Positions 43,082 to 57,289 of a DNA stretch of 64,000 nucleotides are shown piece by piece. A program made the position numbers and the translations under genes. Source of the stretch: Strigops habroptila (lineage: Eukaryota; Chordata; Aves; Psittaciformes; Psittacidae); assembly GCF_004027225.2 (NCBI RefSeq), contig NC_046360.1:3336001-3400000 (forward strand), given 5' to 3'. Under the pieces are notes generated by a model, which worked only from the letters and a program-made list of their open reading frames with translations, was not told the DNA's origin and searched no databases. Numbering within the stretch: position 1 is the stretch's first letter; the number at the start of each line of letters is the position of its first letter.

Positions 43082-46000
43082 AGACCTCCCCAAGTATATT
43101 CAAGTTCCTTTAGGTCTTCTTTAATTTCTTGGCTTATCCTGTGTTTGTCTGCTCCTGCTGTCCTCCAAGCAACAGCCAGAACAGAGCAACGGCTCTCAGC
43201 AGCGCAAGGGCTGACCGGGTGGATGGAGAAGGGAAAGGGAAAGCTGGATGGAGTATGTGCAGCCAAGTCACCCAGGGCAGGCAGCACGGCTTCAGGAAGT
43301 CAAGGGAGATCAGTAGATAACTTGGCTACGCGTGCGTGCGAGGGGGACAGGGCCTCAGCAGCTCCCACACACTCCAACCACCCGCTCAGAGTAAAGCTGC
43401 CTTTAACTCACTGAGCTCCACGGCTGCAGAAATATTCCCTTCCCCTTCAGATCGGGAAAGGAGCCATGTTTTGCACCAGAACATGCAAATTTGGCTCCAC
43501 ATCCACACCAAAAAAAAGCATCTCCTCAACTGGGTCCTGCATCCAAGCCTTAAGACCAGCACCCACAACCAAAGGGTTATGAGAAAACACCAATATATTC
43601 TGCTCCATGCTTGGGAAAACCATTGGTATCTTTAGCTGTGATACGCTGCTTCAGTTAACAGACAGATTTACGTCTGACCAACAGTTTAATGAAAAGTGCC
43701 CACTCTACTTCTGCACCTTCTTGCACAGCAATTTAAAACAATAACAGTGCTTGCACAGGTCAGATTGATCCTGGAGGAAGAGCAAACGTGAGTAACATTT
43801 CAGGACCATTAATCTCAGAGGCCTCACCAGGAGCAAGCAGCCAGACAGCTTAAAAATATATTTAGTCCACAAATGCTTATTAACGTCAGTGGCTGATTCA
43901 GAGCTGAGCCACTCGCATGGAGCCCAAATGCCACTTCTGCTTTCCCACCCTGGGTTTACAACAAAAAGTGTTGGGTATCAAGTTGCTTAACGTACCTCAA
44001 AACCTGCTGTGATGCAACTATTAGATGTGGATCTAAGCTGAGCTGGAAACTACAGGTCCAGTCTGTAGCTTATGGAGTCTGATCTGAGTTTTAAACATGA
44101 GGGATTCCCACGTGCCAGATCTGGCTCATGTACAACTTTCCACTGTGGTTTCAAAGCAGCCACCACACGTCTGCATCCTCATGTGCACCACAGAGAGGAA
44201 ACACTCCAGCCTGACAATGGTATTACAGCATCTCCTCAGCTTTGCTGGGCACTTTGAGAGTTGAAAACACCAAGTATGAAGAGTCAACCTGATCCAGCTA
44301 TCCAGGATGAGCTACAATCCAGTATCTGCAATACACATACATAGACGCAGTTGTGTTTCATACTCACTAGATGCCATTCCTTGATGTCACCCAAATGACT
44401 GCCCATGTGCTACAAAGCTGAAGCTTAGTTTTCATATATTGACTATGGTTCTTGTTCCAACTATTAATACAGTCAAGACCAGATCATAACTAGAATGGAC
44501 ACTGCAAGCTCGCAACAAAATTAACAGTGAAAATCATCACTGCTTTTAAAATTACATCTTGAAATCAACCAAAGAAAAATATCCGATTATTTCAGAGATA
44601 TAAACCTGTGTCAAGAATTTGGGGGTGTGCTTTGGGGCTGAATTAACCCACCAAATTCTTAAAGAATCCTTTAAGTAAAAATTCTTTTCAGAAAGGGAAA
44701 TTTAAAGTGTTTTTCCCCTGCTGTTACACACAATGCAATGATTTAAAGCCCAAAGGATTTTCCCTCTAAATCACCTATTCAAATCTGTATGATGGAAATA
44801 CATTCAAATAGAACATTTTAATCTTGCTTTGCATTTCAACTTTTAAAGGCTTTTCTTTTAGCCATTCTACCACACTGAGCTCCAAGTAAACAAGAACCCT
44901 TACATTACCTTTCTTTTTTAAAAGGATTATATTTATGTAGGTTTTTTACCCAATATATCTCTAGTCTGGTGAGTCTCACTATTTCTTAAATGTTACACAA
45001 AAATTCACTCATCAAGACACTGGGATTTGTCACTCTCCATTCTACATTTGTTTTCACAAGCTAGACAAGTTTCTATAGATGCTGGACAATATCCTCCTAA
45101 AAGGAACACCCACCATAACCTAAGTACATAAATACAGGCTGACTCCATTCCACTGGTTTTGAGGAGCAGAACACAGTTCCCAGAGTTAGCAGGGCCTGGA
45201 CCCACAAAGTGTTTCAGTTTGGTTGGCCCATTATGGGAGCAATCCCAAAAGCCTCACTGGGCAGCTATGCAAACCCAGAGAGCAGACACAAAGCCTCCTC
45301 GATTTAAGAAAACCAACCTTCAGCGTTCCTACCAGCTTTATTCTTTTCTGTTTCAGGGTTGGGGTTTTTTCCCTGTGTTTGTAGGCTGGGGAAGGGTGAC
45401 AAAACAACTTCTCTTCATTGACAGCAAGTCTGAAACAATTATTCCAAACAGACAAGAGCTCTCTACACGCTTGCTAACAGTACTGAAATCAAAAGTGGTT
45501 AAAAGCAAAAACACTTCTGAACAACAGAAACTGAAAGTATTGCCTTTGGGAAATGTAAAGACCAGCATCTTCCCTAACTGAAAGTAACATCATTAATAGA
45601 GTCTAGGACACTACGACATATTTATAAAACCTGTTTTCTGGCATAATCATATACAATTCACCTTGACTGTATTCCCAAGTCAGAGCTTTCTAAAATGACT
45701 GCAGTTTGCAGAGGCCTCACTGATGCTATTCTTAATTTACTTATTTTTAAGGTGTGAGAACAGATTACCAATGCAAAATTCAAACTCAAAATTTGTCAGT
45801 TTTAAGCCTCTTTTAGATTGGTAATAATTAACCCTGTCTGCATTTCAGAAACATTTTGTGGTAAGTGGTAATCAAATACACAGTTAAAACTGCTTCTATT
45901 TTAAAATTACACTACTGAAGTGAAGGATTCATCAAGGGACACATTTGCCCAAACCAAACCACCAGGAAAAAGCCACCCAACAAAACAGAAGTTAATGCAA

Positions 46001-47424
46001 GAGCTCCCAAAAGGCTGGAAGAACATTTTTATTATGGGTGATTTGCAAAGATGAACGTTACAAACTTGCTTCTCCCAAAGCTCTTCAAGGAAGGCACGAT
46101 CTCTTCAAAGAGGTCTCCAAGCATCGGGGAAGCTCAGAACCAAACCCATGCAAAGACCACGTCTGGCTTTGGAGCAGCAGGACAGTTCATCACACGAGGC
46201 ACACAGAAGCACCCCACAGTTACTGCTACACAGACTGACATGCAAATACATTTTGCAAGGAGGAAGAGGTGTCACCCAGCAAGTGGCTCATTTTCAGCAC
46301 ACTGAAAACACTACGTTACACTAACAGAACTAGCAGTTACCTTTCCATGCAGGATGATTAATTATAAGATGCTTCTGCTGTTTTCTGAAGGCTTCTCTGC
46401 TTAACTCGTGTCACACTCCACTTTTCAGTCCTTGCTCCACTGCTACCACTAAAACACTTTACATTGGTGGGACAGCAGAGTTCCCACCTCATCACTACCT
46501 GAACACACGCTTGGTGACAAGTGCAGACCAGAACACACTGGTGAGTGTTGTGGTCTCTCATGCCCAAGATCAGAGTCTGCCAAGCAAAGGCAATAGAAAG
46601 CGATGCCCACACGCTGCTCCTGCAAAGTCAGAGGCACTGACAGCACTGCCTTGCAGGGATAAATGAACTGGCAAAATTGCTCCTGGAGAACACCACAGCT
46701 GCTTTAGCTCAGCCTACTGCTTTTGCACAATCTGCACTAATAAATACTAAGCCTGAACAAGTGTCAGCTGTGGTCAAACACTGCATGCCCGTGGTTTGGA
46801 AGCATCAGCTTCAGACCACAGATAGTCACAAGAGTCCTTTATCCTCAGAGAAGGTGTTTTCTGTTCTGTTATCTGTTAGCCACCCTAAAACAATAAGGGA
46901 ATTTAAGTGAGCAACTGAAAATCAACAAACCAGAGAGAAATAAATTCAAAACCCTGCAGAACTCTGTAATCAGAGGAACAGGCCCCGGGACGTGCCAGGA
47001 AATTAATCAACATGCAAAATAAATGCAGCAGTTAACTAGAAAATAGGAGCAGCTCGAAAAGGCACCTAAACCATTTTCCTCTGCCTGATGCATGTAGCAT
47101 CTGGACTCTCCAAAGCGCCTCTGGGGGTACATTCCCCAAGGAGCACAGCGTCCTGAACTCACTGTAGGCAGCCAGACCCAGTGGGAAAGGAGAGAAAGCA
47201 AACAGCAAAATGTTTCCAGAAAGCTGCCTGGGCTCTGGAGCTTGCTGGACCTGTAATGAGCTTTTCACTTGCAAAGCACTCTCCCTGCTTTCTTAAAGTC
47301 ATTATTCCCTTGTGTGAAATGGGGGACTGGGGTGTGAGGGGTTACAACCCATTGCTCTCACTAGGCTGCAAGAAAAATACATTTAGAAAATCACCTACGC
47401 TCTATATGCACCCTTTATGTTATT

Positions 47425-47450
47425 GGGTGTTGTATATATATATAACACCC
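47425..47450. repeat. (TA)n stem-loop
   Basis: GGGTGTT (47425-47431) and AACACCC (47444-47450) are exact inverted copies enclosing an alternating TA tract, itself self-complementary, so almost the whole 26 bases can fold back. TA tracts with such flanks can extrude cruciforms. No coding or RNA gene context is seen. Confidence 0.6.
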
Positions 47451-48717
47451 ATGATTGTTATGAACCTCACAACAGCCTATGTAAAGTGCTAAAGTTCACA
47501 TTTAACACCACACGTTGACAGTGGCAACATTCCCCACAGCCTCCAGGACACCCCACCTTCCCAGACAGAGCCTCCTGCCTCCGCGGTGGGATCCCAGGAA
47601 GCACTCACAGCAGCATCTGCTCCACGCTGGCATGGTGTTGGTTTGAGGCAGGCAGTTACGGGTTCAGCTCTCAAAAAGCAGCTTTTATAACATCTATTTA
47701 GAGGCAAGTTTCAACTCCCCTCTGAGAGAAGTAAAACCTACACGATGTTTTCTTCCAGGAGCACAAAAGTGGAGGAGGAAAGGGGGAAAAAATAGCAAAA
47801 GCCTCTCAGTGGGTTCAGCACCTGTGTGTGCTAAAGGCACTTCATGTTTTATGCATGAGTGTTATCACCCCTGTGAAGATTCCAAAGTGAATCAGCCCGA
47901 TGAGGTCCCTACAGCCTGCTTATATGAACACCTTCTCCCAAAATTTCACTTTAATTCACCCATTTGATTTCTTTTCCTTTCCAGCCATTTCTAACCAGGT
48001 GTATTTGAAGCAGAGAACAATACAGCAGCTTCCACCTTGCCCCTTCCCATATAAATGTGGCAATTAGCACAGAAGAATTGGCCAACTATGCAGCATTTCA
48101 CCTTAAATAAAGCAGGTCAAGAAATAATACAACAATTAAACGGTACTTGACAGCCAGGGAAGAAACACAGTGTCTCAGTAACATGCTTAAAGAGGGCTTG
48201 AAATCCATTCATAGGCCTTGATGGAAGCCTGTCCTTGTCAACAAAACCCACAATCCATAATAATGCTCAGTATTGGGTTTTTATGCCCTGTTCTATCAGA
48301 GCTCATCTGCTGATCAATGAGGAGTCCCATGGAATAGCACTCAGAATTTCAATGTCAACACAGCAGTACTGTGGTAATGATTGAAAATATTTACATATTG
48401 CCTCATTGATCGTGGGGTTGTTCCTTTCCCAACCATCTGCCTACTGGGCACTCTTTAATTTTCTTTTGGTTTTAGGCCTTATAAAGCAGGTTATTTGAAT
48501 ATCTTTATGGCTAACATCCAGCATTCCACCTGCAACAGGTTCTCCTGTTTATTTCTCATCCAGAACACCAGCTGCAGCATTAATCAATTTCATCCCATCT
48601 CAGGGAAGGGGAAAAAATCATTTTCTTAGCAAGGACAAAACCAAAAAGCCAACACACAGCTGCTCCCCGCTCCCCAGAACCAAGAGCCAACTCACCTACA
48701 AGGTCTCATTTTTAATG

Positions 48718-48756
48718 TGACTCAAGGGTGTCATCATTTTGACAACAGATGACTCA
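48718..48756. promoter_or_regulatory. Paired AP-1 consensus motifs
   Basis: Two exact TGACTCA sites occur 32 bases apart in the same orientation, with a TCATCATTTTGACA stretch between. Paired sites are more suggestive of a bZIP-bound element than single ones. No other support is available from sequence alone. Confidence 0.2.
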
Positions 48757-48930
48757 AATAGAAATATGTCACTCACTCCGCACTCATTGCCAGCCTCGAG
48801 GTAAAGAAACCCAAAAGGGCTTTTTTTTCCACCTCCAGATGGAATACCTTATGATAACAGCAATGCTAAGCCCTTAGGCTCTGTTGTGTGTACCTGTGTT
48901 TATACTGCCTTTAGTAATTGCTCAAGTTAT

Positions 48931-49347
48931 CATAGAATCAGACTGGTTTGGGTTGGAAGGGACCTTAAAGCTCCTCCATTCCAACCCCCTGCCATGGACA
49001 GGGACACCTTCCACTAGAGCAGGTTGCTCCAAGCCCCTGTGTCCAACCTGGCCTTGAACACTGCCAGGGATGGGGCAGCCACAGCTTCTCTGGGCACCCT
49101 GTGCCAGCGCCTCAGCACCCTCACAGGGAAGAACTCTTTCATAGTATCTAATCTAAACCTCCCTGTAGGTTTAAAGCCATTCCCCCTTGTCCTGTCACTA
49201 CATGCCCTCATCAAAATCCCCTCTCCATGTTTCTTGTCAGCCCTTTTAGGCACTGGGAGCTGCTCTAAGGTCTCCCTGGAGCCTTCTCTTTTCTAGGCTG
49301 AAAAAGCCCAGCTCTCTCAGCCTGTCTCCATAGGAGCAGAGGTGCAC
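48931..49347 (-). mobile_element. CR1 LINE, 5'-truncated, with apparent target-site duplication
   Basis: On the plus strand the element starts with CATAGAATCA followed by GGTTTGGGTTGGAAGGGACC, AACCCCCTGCCATGG, ACACCTTCCACTAGAGCAGG, AACCTGGCCTTGAACACTGCC, GGGGCAGCCACAGCTTCTCTG and later CTGTCTCCATAGGAGC. These are reverse complements of the avian CR1 3' end in the expected order, about 415 bases in all. The copy is well preserved compared with the other two CR1 pieces. TGCTCAAGTTAT stands immediately before it (48919-48930) and again immediately after it (49348-49359). The match extends to 13 bases if the following C is counted. This defines both ends of the insertion. No intact ORF remains. 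Confidence 0.97.
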
Positions 49348-49360
49348 TGCTCAAGTTATC

Positions 49361-52300
49361 CACACCAGGCAGTTCAGGTCAGCCGCTGCCCTACAGACTG
49401 CAAGGATAAAGCTTAAATAAGCATCAGTGAGTCCCCTTGCACCAGTGCACCCAGAGACACAGCTCACCCGGCCATCACCCAGAGCTGGCTGGGTTCACCT
49501 CACCTGGCTGAACCTTTGGCACCCAGCAGGCCCCAAGGTACCCACTTGGGCTACAGAAAGCAAGAAACTCTGCTGAGAAACAGGGATTTAACCTCCAGAA
49601 ACCCCAAACAACAGCAAAAAGCACCTCTCTGCAAGCTGCTCTGAGCACCAACACGCTGTACTCCTCCAGCACAAGCAGTTCCAGCTAAATTTTACCTCCC
49701 TGATCCCATGTTTCCACATAAAAACAAATCCTTAGAAAGCTTTGAACAGCTTATCTGCATGCATCCTTCTAGGAAGTTTAAGAGCAAGTTAAATAAAAAT
49801 ATACAGAAAAGACTGACATCTACACAATCTACAAGTTTGCTGCAAGAGATCTTTGCAGAATACTTGATAGGAATATTAAAAAGGTGCTTCTCAAACAGAG
49901 AAAAGGGCTTTTTTTAGTGGCTCCAAACCTGTTTATAATCAGAAGCTGCCTCTCCTAGCTGCTGCTGCTGCTATTAACTTGATTTAGGAAGAATGGGAGG
50001 TCTAAAAGTCAAATTATTCTCAGCTTTTAAACCAGGAAGAAGAATACTCTCTCAACACAGTTTAACTGATTTTGGTAACGATGTTTAAGATAAAACATCA
50101 CCTCATTTCTCAGTTGTACTCTGATAAGGAATAAAACATAAGTTCTGTCAGCCAAATGACTTACAGACAACACAGTACAGAGTGAGGGGAAGAAAAGAAG
50201 TGCTCTAACATATCTATCTTTGACAATACAGATGCTCCATTAGACAATGAAATCTCTCCTTTATGTCAAGCTCATTTTTCTGCTGGGGCATCTGTATGAA
50301 GGAGAGGACAGAAGGAGGATAGAAGGTGGCTCTTCCCCTTCACCCTTTCCACACAGATGTTTCTGCAGATGTGATCTGGCTCTTGGCCTGATGAGGGTCA
50401 GGCACAGAAGGAAAAGCACCTATGAAACATAGGGAGGTCTTCTTACAGCTTTCCATGAATAGTTATTGCTGTTAGAAAACAGTTTATAAGACTCTGCAAC
50501 TCTGACAAGTTTTATTATCCAGAGTCTTCTCCCCCCAACACCTCGATGCTGCATTTCCAACACTACTATTCCTCTGGGCAGAGCATCAAGCAGAGATACC
50601 AGAGCGTGCACCCTCAGCAATCATGTCAAACCATCTCCTGCCCTCCTGAACGAAATGACAGATTAAAACCAGGAAGCCAGAACACCACACAGAAGCTCTA
50701 CTAAAAAGTTTAATCCTCCAGGTAACTTGCCCAAATCTGCTCTTCCCTCTCACAGAGCTAACGTGTTAGATAAATGTGCCTTTTTGAAAAAGCCTATTTA
50801 TAGGCATTAAATGTAACCAAAAGACAGCATTAAGAATTATTGTGTCCTCCCCAAACAAACGAAAGACACACTGCGTCCATGCTAAACACCTCTTTGAGGG
50901 TATTTGATGGAAGATGTTTACCATCTGTTGAAGTTAGAACTTGGAACAATATTTTACAACCCAGATGCAGGTTAGACAAATAACAGGTCCTGAGAGTCTG
51001 AATGAACAATACTTAAAAATACAGGGGAGAAAGGAAACAAAACGAGCTGTCTGCTCTTCTCCATCAATTTGCTTTGGTGGATCAGAAGTCTAAAAGCATC
51101 ATGGTCAAAAACTAACAGCCCACCTGGAGATAAGGAAGACAGAGCAAAACTGGAGACAGAAAACTCCAGGATTTTTACTGTCTCTTCTACTGAGTTGTGA
51201 TCTGCAGCATTTCAGATGTCTGCTACTGGTTTACCCGTGTTTAAAACAGAAGCGATCCTCCACCTTTGCCTGTAAAGAGCACTGAAAGTCAGCCATGGAG
51301 AGTGCTACTGAGGAGATGAGGATGGCAGAGAAAAAGCAAGCGAGAGGCCTTCCTCCCCCTTCTGTTCTTGTTCACAAAATATCTCCGAGCTATTTACATA
51401 CTCGCATCCTGAACTCCCCCTCCGGTTTCACAGTTTGCAGTTAACTCTGCATTCGGCTGGAGATAACACATGTTTAGCTTCCAGCACGTTTAGGCTAAAA
51501 CACCCTCTGAACGTAAGGCCAGGTCTCCAAACCCACAGGGGGAAGTCTTTCCAGATGCAGAGCCCAAATAGAAGATAAGAGACAGAAATATGAGGCTCTA
51601 TCTCCCCACTGCCCTGAAGAAATCAACCTACCCAGCGAAGCAGACAACGAAACAGCTTGGCAACGCCTACAGCTGGTGCTCAACCTCAGATCCAGTGAAA
51701 AGATGTAAATATTTAGATTTCCATTTCATCTGAGATGATAAATATAAAATGTCTATTTCCTTCTTTAAGGAAAAAAACCCGTAACATTAAAATAGGTAAG
51801 CCACCCACATAGAGAAAGTGATTCTGCAGTGTTTCTACCTTTAGAAGGAGGATATTTAAGTTATGGTATTGATCCTGAAACAAATTACAATCACAAGTGA
51901 AGTTATTCCCATTGAATTGTCTTCTGACGTATATAAAACATAATCACGCCATATCTATATATAAATACATACATACAATTGTTTTGCTGTCCACTCCAAA
52001 CACGAGTGACTGATGGCAGCCCATTATTTTACCTCTTAAGAAATGCCCACGGCCCGTCAGGGTTCCCCATGGAGCGGTAACTCTGGCTCCAACCCTAATC
52101 ATCTAAGAACAGCCCAGAGCAATCCACCAAGTCCCAGACCAGGCTCCTTATGAATAACCCACGCAAGGCACAGCAGAAGCTGCTGTTTACCACGGCTGTA
52201 CTATAAAAACCTGAAGTCCTTCTGTAACCTTTCAAAGCACATAATGGAATTAAGGCCCCACTACACATCCAGAGTTAAGTCATGCAAATATCAAACTTCT

Positions 52301-55300
52301 TTGGAGCTGGAGATAACGCGGCCGTGCCCTGAAAGTGCCAAGATAGGCCAAAGAGCTCAAGGTGCTGACATGATGACACACACTCCCACCCTCCAAATTT
52401 GTTATCGTGAAAACACCTTCTCAGGTCATTGCTCTGTGGGTTAAGTCTGTTAATGTGCTGAATTAGTGTCCTAAAGCTCAGGGATGGTTATGTAAGTGCC
52501 AGCAATCCAAACAAATCAAAGTTAACTTCCCTGTGCCTTACAGGAGTCCTGGCCCTAATGATGGATCATGAAGCTTTCAGCTGCTCATGCACTGTTATCT
52601 TTCTGAAGTCCCCCTAAGTTACACTGCAAGGATCAGATGTGCCTTCCCAGCTAGCAGTAAACAACCTCTTGAGTCATTACAGGATTGTCAAGACCTCTGC
52701 TCCGTCTACCCACAACAAGACTATAGAAACTCTTAGAAAACCCTGAGCAGGAATCCCAGTATCTGGTCTCCAACAGGAGACTTTGCAGTTTAAAGGAACA
52801 AAGAAGGATGAGTGGCAAATCACTTTTCCTCATCGCATCAAGAGAGTCTCTCCTACTTACCTAATCTCAACTGCTTTCCCGCAGAGGAGAGTTGTAAGGT
52901 TCCTGCTTACAACACCACAGCACTCGCCAACCTCAGCTGTCCAAACACAACAAAGTCAGGGCTGTAAAAGCCATGCAGAGCCCTCACTATTCAAGACACT
53001 CAGTGCTCAGCGTTGGGATTTTTGTGAAAACACTTAGAGGTCCACGAGGACGCCCATTTCTGCATGTTGTATGTCTTCAAATCTGTCTGAGCGAGATTTT
53101 CTGGAGGCTGCTTAAAAGCCAGAAGAAAAACACGTTCTAATTTGGAGTCCTCAAGCACCAGCTCGGTGAGGAGAAGCCAAGGATCAGCCTTTGCTGTGAA
53201 GGGTTGCTGGAAGACCGGCCGCTGCTCAGGGTGCCCACACTCCTGAACCAGCAGAGGTGTTTACTTTCTGTCCCTGCCCTCCGTGGCACTGCGGTTGCAG
53301 ACTCAGAGCACTGGTATGTGCCCTCCTGCCAGGCAGCTGCCCGGAGGACGCAGGAGCAATGACCCTGACGCCTTCACTCCCGAACTCAGGAGCACCCTGA
53401 CAGGGCTGACAGCTTCGCTGTAGCTTCCCACACTGTTTATTGACCTGAGCTGTGTTAACCACCTAACCCAGGACAATCGGATCCCTCCTACCAGCCCTTG
53501 CATATGGGAGCCCACACACGGGAGGTGCTCGTTTCCCTTCCTAGATGGTCTTTCCTTGCACCTCCTGGCTTTGCAATGAAAAACGATTCAGCCAGCTGGG
53601 ATCTCCTCAGATGTGCTCAAGCTCTCCAGGGCAGGTTTTCGCCCTATTACTTCCTGCTCTTTCATGGCAAATCATGCAGCTCCCTGCACCCACGTACGCT
53701 CAGTAACTATTTATCCCCACTTGCTTAAGCAACCTCTTATTTCTTCTCCCCTTTGAAGCTTGACCCCATATCAAACACACTCAGGGAAGTGGAAAGCAGC
53801 TCTGTCTCCAGATACTGCCACAGCTCTCAGGAGCTCCCTTTGATCCCCACAGCCACCCTTCAAAAAGAAAGATACCTTTTTTCCCCAACTGGTTTCTAAG
53901 CTCTCCAGTGGGATTTACCAAAGCATTTTGCTGTGAGCTTCTAAAGAGATATATATGTATATATATATTTAAATTAAGAAAAACACCACCAATACAATCA
54001 CACTGGCAAAACCCCTTCCTACGGAAAACGTACAAGGATGAGCTCCACGTACTGACTTGGCATCATGCTGATCCAAGCTCCCTGAAGTGATAGGATCTGA
54101 CTTAGCCCCAAGCTAAATCGTTTTGTTCTTCTCACATTAAGAACATCTAAATATCATTAGTTACTTTGTTCATTTAAAATTCCATAGGACTCTTGGCATG
54201 GACACCACAATCAGAGAAGCCACATTCCATTTCAGCTCGTGGGTGAGTTCACACAGACTCCTCTGCCCCACTACAACATTGTGGCACTTGGATTTCCTCC
54301 AACACCCAGGAAACAAAGTTAAAAATAAAGTGTTTTATTTATTCTCTCTTTCCCCCCATTAATTCCTCCGTTTCCATTCACACTGAATATTACACAACAT
54401 TTTTGTCTACAAGATGCTTTCAGGCTCAAAATTAAATAGAAATATCTTAGTAATTTGGGGCAACAAAACAAAATATTAATCACATCATATCCCATATCAG
54501 CATTAATAAATTAGAAGGTATCTTCACCAGTTAGAGAAATTGGCTATTACGAAAGCCAGGGATTTTAGATGTTGCTTCTTCCTTCGAAGAAAACAAAGAG
54601 AAGACAGACATTGATAATGGTTCCTCCTCTCTCCCCGAAAAATGAGTCTCGAAGAAGAGGAAGCCTAAAGGAACATCATGTGAAAAAAAATGCTTCTCAA
54701 TGGATCACGCTGGTCCTAGAACAGGACATTACTATGAATATACATGAATGGCATGAGTCAAACTACACCCAGGAGTAAGCATCAGCTTTCGCTTGCCATT
54801 TTCTGAAACCCTCCAGTCAGGCTGCCAAGACAGCAACTGAATGACAAGATTTTTGTTTGAATGGAGGGGGGAGATTAATGCTGTTCTGGACTAATTGGAG
54901 GAACCTTAAATTAGCTTCTTTCAGTGTGCTGCTTCTCTAGTTGGCCAACTCACAGAAGCGGTAACAAACTGTGACTAGAAAGAGACTATTTATTTCAATT
55001 CAAAACCCCTCAGCACCACTGTCAGTTGTAAGTTTTGAGAATTTCTATTAAACATCAGGACAAGGTCCTTCCAAACTGGTTGCTGTCAACTCAACTGAGA
55101 AGTTAGATAAAACTCCCACGTGCCAGATGGCAAATCACAATAAATGCTCGGGCTGTTAGATGCACAACAGGCGACAAACGCATTGAAATACACCATCAGA
55201 TGCAAACCTAGAATAGAACGGGTATTTTAATAAGAAGTTATCATTTGGGGGAAAGATCCTTGTTAAGCTCCTCAGAACCAAGAGTCGTGCATTGAGGGCT

Positions 55301-57289
55301 GCTTACTTTCCTCACCACGCCACGTAAGCGTGAGGAACAGCTAACCATTTGAGCAGAGTTAGGTTAGGTGAAGGGCTACTGTCAGCAAGAGCCTCGCAGT
55401 TCCCTCTTTTGACATACTTACAACCCTTTCTGCCAAGTTACTTAAAAAAAGACTGTTAAAGGATACCAGGGAATTGTTTACTCAAACCATTACTGTTTCC
55501 TCAACACAGATGCAAGAAAAAGTTGTATTAAGAAGATAAACAGCTGCTACTGTGTGCTGTTTAAATGGTAACAAAAGCATCTAAGGGCCATAAAGGGAAT
55601 AGTAAGGGAATTAAAAAGCATTTTTATGCATGAAGATGGCTAACATCCGTACATTCATTAAAGTGGTATCAACCGTGCTTTTAATTAAAAGTTAGTGACA
55701 GAAACTTAAATATGATTAATGAAACCTAGCAACCTACCAGCAGCCTGCTCTAGCAAAAGCAAGAAGCACGAGCTGCATTTCCAGCCCTTGCTTGCTCCTT
55801 TCGCTTTCCCTCTCGGAGATGCCGCCACAATCAGAGCACATTGCCAGGACCACAGAGCAGCGTTCCTGTGAGAAACAGCAAGCCAGGACAAGCCTGCCAC
55901 TGTGCTTTCATGCTTGGCCATGCTTTATTTCATATATCCCGAGGAGGTATTTCAATTACTGAGCAGCAGCATGGGGTCAAAACGACAAGGTGGTTACCTG
56001 TCAGAATAACCAGCTCTACAGCGATCTATTGACCATCGCAGGCATGAGGTCTGCCAAAAGCCAGGAAAAAGGCTGCCCTGCAAACAGCCATCTCTTATTC
56101 ACCAGTGGAAAAAATCACTCAGAAGGCAGTGCTGAACTCTGTAACGCAGTCAGTCTTCTTGTGTTACTCGGGAGCACAACGCAGTCATGACAAAAATAAA
56201 CTACGTGATAAAAATACAGCGCGAGGAGAAAGATGTGGGCAGGGAGAGGGAATCAGTATGGAATAGGAGGATAAGGAATCCTACAGGCCATAGATATTTC
56301 GATGTGCAATCAAGCTATCTCCTATTTAAATCGTGATGTCTGCAAAGACTAATCTAGTGCCATTGTCCTGCTGAACCGGTGTCACGTACAGAGCTGAGCA
56401 CATGCAGATTATGTCTTCAAAGACTGAAGATGGTTTTGGCATCATGTTACCCGCTTAGCTGCTTCCAGACACACAGAGCCCATAGAAGATGGAAGCTTTC
56501 ACTTCAGAGTAGGTACTAATAGAGGAAGAAACTTTTCCTTATAGTTTCAATACACAATTTAAATACACTTTGCTCAGTCGTGTTCTTTTAACATGAAATG
56601 TGACAGGTTTGAATTGTGTGGCTGACTGAGCAGGGCACTACTGAGAGGCTCCTCATTCCTGGCTCTGCTAATGATGCTCCAGCCCCAGGTCGAGTGCACT
56701 CCTCTGGGCTCCTTCAGTGGAGCAAAAGGGGTTGGGGAGCAGGTGAAAGAAAGGATTTAACCCTCCCACAGATAGAGGAGAAGCTGAAGTTGTTCATGCT
56801 GTTGCGTGCTGCAATGGGGCAGCAGCGCTCTCCAGAACGGAGCCCAGGGTTGTTTGGGAACATCTGTCAAGTGATGGGGAAACCAGGAGAAGGGACCATC
56901 AGGCCCAGAGGAGAGAATCCTCTCTTACAGCCTAAGGAATAGGCAACCTGCTCTTTCCAAAGGGAAAATTCCTGCTCCTGCCCTCCCAAGGGGAGCACAG
57001 CTGATTCCCAGTGATGTTCACTGATCGCAGGGGAGCCGAAAGCCCCGAAAGCCCACAAGGTTCTTCCTCAGCCATAATCAACCAAATTACTTCTTCCATG
57101 AGGCCACAGAAGGTCTCACCCCTCTTCCCCTACTACTGGCAGGGAGACCGGCCCCAGGCAGCACCTTCACCCCCTCCCCACGGCCAGGCCTCGTCCCAGC
57201 GGCCCCACCACAGCACAGGCCTCATCCCGGTGCCTCTGCCATAGAGGAACCCATTGAAATCCAACCCTGGGAGACGCGGTAAGGGAGGG
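49361..57289. other. Intronic sequence up to the CpG island
   Basis: No exon was recognised. The stretch includes a short (TA)n tract at 53949-53970 and AT-rich patches around 51930-51980 and 54310-54490. Sequence from about 56.6 kb becomes progressively richer in G and C toward the island. Open frames here are short or overlap on both strands. Confidence 0.5.
53949..53970. repeat. (TA)n microsatellite
   Basis: Alternating AT run with one G interruption, followed by TTTAAATT. Simple repeat. Confidence 0.75.

Larger units (their letters stand above)
43082..48918. other. Intronic sequence; short stem-loop and AP-1 pair
   Basis: No gene was recognised. The stretch holds the AT-core stem-loop at 47425-47450, a short GCGTGCGTGCG run near 43330, and two TGACTCA motifs 32 bases apart (48718-48724 and 48750-48756). 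Open frames of up to 140 codons (45159-45581) have no recognised domain. Confidence 0.5.

Noticed and set aside
45159..45581. 140-codon plus-strand frame
   Set aside because: No domain, no splice sites with compatible phase, opposite strand also open.
50700..50770. Possible third MIR remnant (AGGTAACTTGCCCAAATCTG)
   Set aside because: Only the short central block matches; flanking MIR blocks could not be found.
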